Positions 59,345-64,000 of a stretch of 64,000 bases of DNA are shown here, one piece after another. Under the pieces are notes generated by a model. The model was not told the origin of the DNA and ran no database searches. It saw only the letters and a list, made by a program, of their open reading frames with translations. This stretch comes from Diospyros lotus (taxonomy: Eukaryota; Streptophyta; Magnoliopsida; Ericales; Ebenaceae). Position 1 is the first letter of the stretch; every line of letters starts with the position of its first letter. The position numbers were made by a program, and so were the translations under genes. Where the stretch lies: assembly GCF_014633365.1 (NCBI RefSeq), contig NC_068350.1, forward strand, positions 25,879,680 to 25,943,679. The letters are read 5' to 3'.

Positions 59345-59720
59345 TTAGGGAATAGGAATAATCCCAAGTGAGTTTCGAAGAAAAAGAAATTTTTCATTTG
59401 AAAGAGGTTTAGTAAAAATATCAGCAAATTGATTCTTGGTATCCACATATTTAATCACAGTATCACCTTGTAACACATGCTCTCTAATTAAATGATGTCT
59501 AACTTCTATGTGCTTAGCTTTGCTATGATACACCGGATTCTTAGATAAATTGATAGCACTTGTGTTATCACAATAAATGGAAATATTCTTGAACTTTAAA
59601 CCAAAATCCTCTAATTGTTGTTTAATCCAAAGCAATTGTGAAGTGCAACTACTTATGGCCATATACTCAGCTTCAACAGTGGAGAGTGCTGCACTTGATT
59701 GTTTCTTAGAAAACCATGAA
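59345..59720 (-). pseudogene. Copia RNase H, C-terminal end of pol
   Basis: The frame shows MAISSCTSQLLWIKQQL, YCDNTSAINLSKNP and KHIEVRHHLIREHV, the conserved end of copia RNase H, then DTKNQFADIFTKPL. It is separated from the RT frame by a one-base deletion at about 59720. It ends about 220 bp before the PPT. Confidence 0.92.
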
Positions 59721-60714
59721 TGAGCTTATTTCCTAGAAATTGACAAATGCCCGTAGTACTTTTTCTATCCAATTTACAACTAGCATAATCCGAGTCACTA
59801 TAAGTATACAAATCAAATAAAGAACTCTTATCATACCATAGACCAAGAGTAGAGGTATCTTTTAAGTATATAAAAATCTGTTTCACCACAATTAAGTGTG
59901 CTTGTTTAGGATTAGATTGAAATCTAGCACACAAACACACAGCATGCATAATATCAGGTCTAGATGCAGTAAGATATAACAATGAGCCAATCATAGATCT
60001 ATATAGCTTTTGGTCTACTTCATTACCATTTATGTCACTATCAAGCTTTGTATTTGAAGCCATGGGGGTAATACAAGGTTTAGCTAAATCCATGCCAAAT
60101 CTAAATAGCAAATTTTTAGTATATTTAGCTTGACTAACGTGAATGCCATTCTCACTTTGTTTTATTTGAAAACCTAAAAAGAATGTTAGTTCACCCATCA
60201 TGCTCATTTGGAATTCACCACTCATACAATCAGCAAAATCTTTACATAAAGAATCATTAGTTGATCCAAAAATAATATCATCCACATACACTTGTACAAT
60301 AAGCAAATCATCATTTTTATGCTTCACAAACAAAGTACTATCAATTTTCCCACTATTAAAATCATTTTCAAGCAAGAACTTTGATAAACGATCATACCAC
60401 GCTCTAGGAGCTTGTTTTAAGCCATAAAGAGATTTAAAAAGCTTGTAAACATGATTTGGAAACTTTTGATTTTCAAAACCAGGGGGTTGCTTCACATAAA
60501 CATCTTCTTGAATAAAGCCATTTAAAAACACACTCTTAACATCCATTTGATACAATTTAAAACCTTTAAAGCATGCAAATGCCATTAACAATCTAATAGC
60601 TTCTATTCTAGCTACTGATGCAAACGACTCATCATAATCTATTCCTTCTTCTTGACTAAACCCTTGTGCCATTAATCTAGCCTTATTCCTAACCACTTTT
60701 CCATTTTCATCCAT
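59653..60714 (-). pseudogene. Copia reverse transcriptase
   Basis: Copies element RNA into DNA in the particle. Conserved blocks are visible: NKARLMAQGFSQEEGIDYDE, LYQMDVKSVFLNG, SLYGLKQAPRAWYDRL, and the catalytic YVDDIIFG, then RPDIMHAVCL and SDYASCKLDRKSTTG at the start of RNase H. The last 25 or so codons are out of frame because of the deletion at about 59720. The N-terminal side is also shifted at about 60710. Confidence 0.95.
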
Positions 60715-61289
60715 TTTGCACCAATGATAGAATGATTTTTAGGTTTAGGAACTAAAGTCCACAGTTTGTTTCTTTCAAACTCATTTAACTCTTCTTGCAT
60801 TGCTATTACCCAATCGGGTGCTTTTAGAGCATCATTAATACATTTAGGCTGAATTTCACAAATCAAAGCAAGAGAACTAAAAGGATGCACACCATGAGAT
60901 GATCTAGTTCTAACTCCATGAGAAATGTCACCTATTATTAATTCTTTAGGATGCCGATGCTTATTTTTAATTTGATACCAATTTTGCTTATGTGAAGGAC
61001 CTATCAATTCATTATTTTCTTGCGATTCTAAGTGAGTCTCATTTTCCAATTTATCTACTTCTATATATGAATCCATGCTATTAGGTGTAGATTCCTTTAA
61101 ACTAGACTCTATTTGTGGTTCAAAAACTATATCTTCATCTTCTTCAATATTAGAACTCTTAGCTAGTGATTCATCAAATTTTACATGAATGGACTCTTCT
61201 ATCATTTTTGTCCTAGATTTATAAACTCTATATGCTCTACTAGTAGAAGAAAAATCAACCAAAGAACCTACATCAGATTTAGCATCAAA
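60672..61289 (-). pseudogene. Copia pol linker between integrase and RT
   Basis: Acidic linker (residues such as SSNIEEDEDIVFEPQIESSL) followed by the conserved DALKAPDWVIAMQEELNEFE and KLWTLVPKP at the start of the RT region. The frame is lost at about 60712, where the sequence between two AAAATGG-like copies appears to be missing. A TAG at 61290-61292 separates it from integrase. Confidence 0.88.
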
Positions 61290-62453
61290 CTAATCCAAAT
61301 TATATTTAGTGTTTAAAATGTAACATTTACACCCAAATGGTCTAAGATAATCTACTTTAGGTGTCTTACCATGACAAAGTTCATATGGTGTCTTATTTAG
61401 CCCTTTTCTAATAGACAACCTATTTAACACATAACTTGCATGATTAATTGCATCAGCCCAAAATGACTTAGGTAAACCATTTTCAATTAACATAGTTCTA
61501 CCAATTTCTTGTAATGACCTATTTTTTCTTTCAACTACTCCATTTTGTTGTGGAGACCTAGGTGCAGAAAAATTATGAGAAATACCAAATTTATCACATA
61601 ACTCACCAAAACCAAAGTTATCAAACTCACCACCATGATCACTCCTAATCTTAATTACATATGCATTTTGTTGATTTTGAAGTTTTCTAATTAAAATATC
61701 AAAAACATGCAATGCCTCACTTTTATGAGAAATAAACAAGCACCAAGTAAAACGAGAAAAGTCATCCACAATCACAAATGCATATGATTTACCACCTAAA
61801 CTTTTAACCCTACTAGGACCAAACAAATCTAAATGAAGTAATTCTAATGGTCTAGTTGTGGTAACATCTTGTTTTGATTTAAATGACTCCCTAACTTGTT
61901 TTCCTCTAATGCATGCATCACACATATGTAGGTCATTCAAATTCAATTTAGGACCTCCTCTAATCAGATTTTTCTTTATTAGTTTAGAAAGAGTAGATGT
62001 GCTAATGTGACCTAATCTTCTATGCCATAGATCCATAGAGTTATCATTCACCACAAGACAAGTAGCCTCATTAACACATAAAGAATTCAGATTTAGCACA
62101 TAAATGTTTCCTTCTCTAATGCCTTTTAAAACAATCTTATTCAAAGAATCTTTAATCAAGCACTCATTACCTTCAAACGCAACCATGTAGCCTTTATCAA
62201 TTAATTGACTTATGCTAAGCAAGTTGTAGGATAAACCACTCACAAATAAGACATCTTCAAACATGAGTTTAGAAGGATTACCCACATTTCCAATGCCTAC
62301 AATTTTCCCTTTTGAGCCATCGCCAAAAGTGACATTACCTCCATGCTTTTTAGCTTTAAGAGACGAAAATAAGGTGGCATCTCTAGTCATGTGCCTTGAA
62401 CATCCATTGTCCAAGAACCATTGGCTTGAAGTGCCTTTGGCCTTCAAGCACAC
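61290..62453 (-). pseudogene. Copia protease, zinc-finger and integrase core
   Basis: The protease motif reads WFLDNGCSRHMT, with Asn where copia proteases usually have Ser or Thr (DSG/DTG). The integrase HHCC zinc finger is LWHRRLGH...CDACIRGK. The core acidic residues are Asp in LLHLDLFG, Asp in IRSDHGGEF and Glu in QNGVVERKNR. The reading ends at TAG 61290-61292 just after FGCKCYILN. The upstream side is bounded by a cluster of stops. Confidence 0.94.
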
Positions 62454-62465
62454 CTATTAAGCAAA

Positions 62466-63290
62466 TCAAGGAACCTTAGGTACCCAAACTTTGGGTCCTT
62501 GGGGGTTAGCGAACATGAAATCATAGCCATATGTATCAAAGATATGTTCCTTAGCTTTTTGATCATTTAAACCCTTAGGAATCCAAAAACTCCTAGTTCT
62601 AACAACTTTATTATTTCTAGTTCTAGCTAGTTTTGCATATTTAGCTCTAGGAAGATATTTTGCTCCTTTAATGATTCTAGCATGATGCACACGCCTAGAA
62701 TGAGTAAGATGAGTGGAAGAACCAGATTTTTGGATTTTCTCTTTTAGTTTACTAGGGTTAAAACCAAGACCAACCTTTTCAAAATATGGTTTTTGAGATA
62801 CAAGCAAAGAATCCAATTTATTGGAACTCAAAGAGAATTTTAAAAATGATTTTTCTAAGTGCTCATTCTTTTCTTTTAAAGATGCTATTTCATTTAGTAA
62901 CTCAGAATGATCACATACAATGCATTCATGCTCCCTAAGACTATCAATAGTGTCATGCAATTCATTTATAGTATCTTTTAATGCACACACTTCATTTGGT
63001 TTATTTTCTTCCATTTTCCTAATTTTAGAATTTAACTCATCTATTTCTTCCATGTACTCTTCTTCTTTCTTTTCTAATCTACCATTTTCTCTCTTAAGCT
63101 CCTTGATTTCTCTAATAGCCGTTTTATGTTTTTTAAATAGAAAATCAAACTCTTCTAATAATGCATCCATTTCAGAAGTGTTTACCTCCTCATCTGTGGA
63201 AGATGAGTTCTTTTCTCCTTTGACCATCAAACAAAAGTTTTCCTTTTCTTCTTCTTCATCACTTGAAGATGATTCAGATTCACTAGAATC
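62466..63290 (-). pseudogene. Copia gag, C-terminal coiled-coil part
   Basis: A serine/acid-rich start (SSSTDEEVNTSEMD) leads into about 100 residues of heptad-like charged helix (KELKRENGRLEKKEEEYMEE and following), then a basic tail ending GPKVWVPKVP. Long coiled coils in gag are a SIRE/Maximus feature. Preceded by an in-frame TGA at 63291-63293 and followed by TGA, TAA and TAG within 15 bases. Confidence 0.88.
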
Positions 63291-64000
63291 ATCTCAAGTT
63301 GCTTTGAATTCTTTTCTGTCTTTCTTCTCTTCCTTTCTCTTTCCTTTAGATTTACCCTTCTTTGATTTGGGACATTCGGACTTGTAGTGTCCAATCTTGG
63401 CACACTTGTAGCAAGTAACCTCCACTTTCTTTTCATTTGAGGCTTCTACGGGCTTAGTCTTGCTGGAACTCCTTTTATTCTTTTTCATAAAGTTTCGAAG
63501 CCTCCTGGCCAACATGGCAATCTCCTCTTCCGAATCCTCCTCTCCATTGGATTCCTGTGCAACCGGTAAAGCAATTGATTTAGATTTTAAAGAATCTTCT
63601 TTGTTTTTATACCTGTTTTTGAGAGTAAGCTCATGTGTCATTAGTGAACCCATTAGTTCATCTAGTGACAACTTCTTGGTATCCTTGGCCTCTTGAATGG
63701 CTGTTACCTTTGGATCCCATGCCTCCGGTAGAGATCTTAGAACCTTTTGCACCTTTTCAAAATCTGAAAATGATTTACCAAGAGACTTAAGAGAGTTAAG
63801 AATATCAGTCAAGCGAGTATACATTTCAAAAATAGATTCATTAGGTTTCATAGAAAACAATTCAAAATCATGCATGTACATGTTTATTTTTGTTTCTCTA
63901 ACTTGACTAGTACCTACATATTTTAACTCTAACTTCTTCAAAATTTCATAAGGAGATTTACAACACTGTACATGATTAAATTCAGATCTACTCAAAGCAC
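63291..64000 (-). pseudogene. Copia gag, capsid and zinc knuckle, start outside the window
   Basis: Conserved gag phrases are visible: KYVGTSQVRETKINMYMHDF, ESIFEMYTRLTDILNSLKSL, VLRSLPEAWDPKVTAI and the knuckle CYKCAKIGHYKSEC (CX2CX4HX4C). It ends in TGA at 63291-63293 in the middle of what is elsewhere one frame. The N-terminus lies beyond 64000. Confidence 0.92.

Larger units (their letters stand above)
56991..64000 (-). mobile_element. SIRE/Maximus-like copia element, 3' LTR through gag, running off the window
   Basis: In minus-strand order: gag (to 62460), protease, integrase, RT, RNase H, PPT, then 3' LTR. The order integrase before RT defines Ty1/copia. The long gag with a coiled coil fits SIRE/Maximus. 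The 5' LTR and the start of gag lie beyond 64000. At least five lesions make it non-autonomous. Confidence 0.93.

Overview
This is a gene-poor, AT-rich piece of a flowering-plant nuclear genome. The evidence is a spliced plant-type short-chain dehydrogenase, a LOB-domain (plant-specific) reading frame, and lineages of LTR retrotransposons typical of angiosperms: Ty3/gypsy elements with chromodomain integrase (Tekay-like), Tat/Ogre-like LTRs, and SIRE/Maximus-like Ty1/copia. No species is claimed.

Layout. 1-4256: ordinary genic space with one two-exon SDR gene on the minus strand (1104-2157). 4257-16208: pieces of several gypsy elements, namely a minus LTR (4257-6138), a 5'-truncated plus element with integrase plus chromodomain and a 2.7-kb 3' LTR (7318-11151), and a second plus element of which only the 3' interior and 3' LTR remain (about 11890-16208). 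The last interrupts the LTR of an older minus element, here called C. 16209-31500: element C carries a Tourist-like PIF/Harbinger MITE at its polypurine tract (16541-17464), and its gag is split by an 11.8-kb LTR retrotransposon, here called D (18318-30133). D has two similar LTRs, a primer binding site, decayed pol and a Tat-like solo LTR, and in its interior lies an intact LOB-domain-like ORF (22641-23216). 31500-37340: a GAGAGA-rich element with about 500-bp inverted arms, interrupted by two solo LTRs. 37345-43791: a three-level nest (gypsy LTR, containing a copia solo LTR, containing a gypsy solo LTR). 43792-49911: gypsy 3' interior and LTR, the LTR split by another solo LTR. 49912-56990: fragments of Tat-like, copia and gypsy LTRs, including a copia solo LTR with an array of GTCGAC motifs. 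56991-64000: the 3' LTR and most of the gag-pol of a minus-strand SIRE-like copia element that runs off the window, with several stops and frameshifts.

Seven solo LTRs have both ends and perfect 5-bp target-site duplications. They show that unequal recombination has been removing retrotransposons here about as actively as insertion has added them. Only the SDR gene looks like a normal host gene. The LOB-like ORF is the most interesting coding feature. A multi-stem fold that appears conserved with a compensatory change near the 3' end of three related gypsy LTRs is the most interesting non-coding one.
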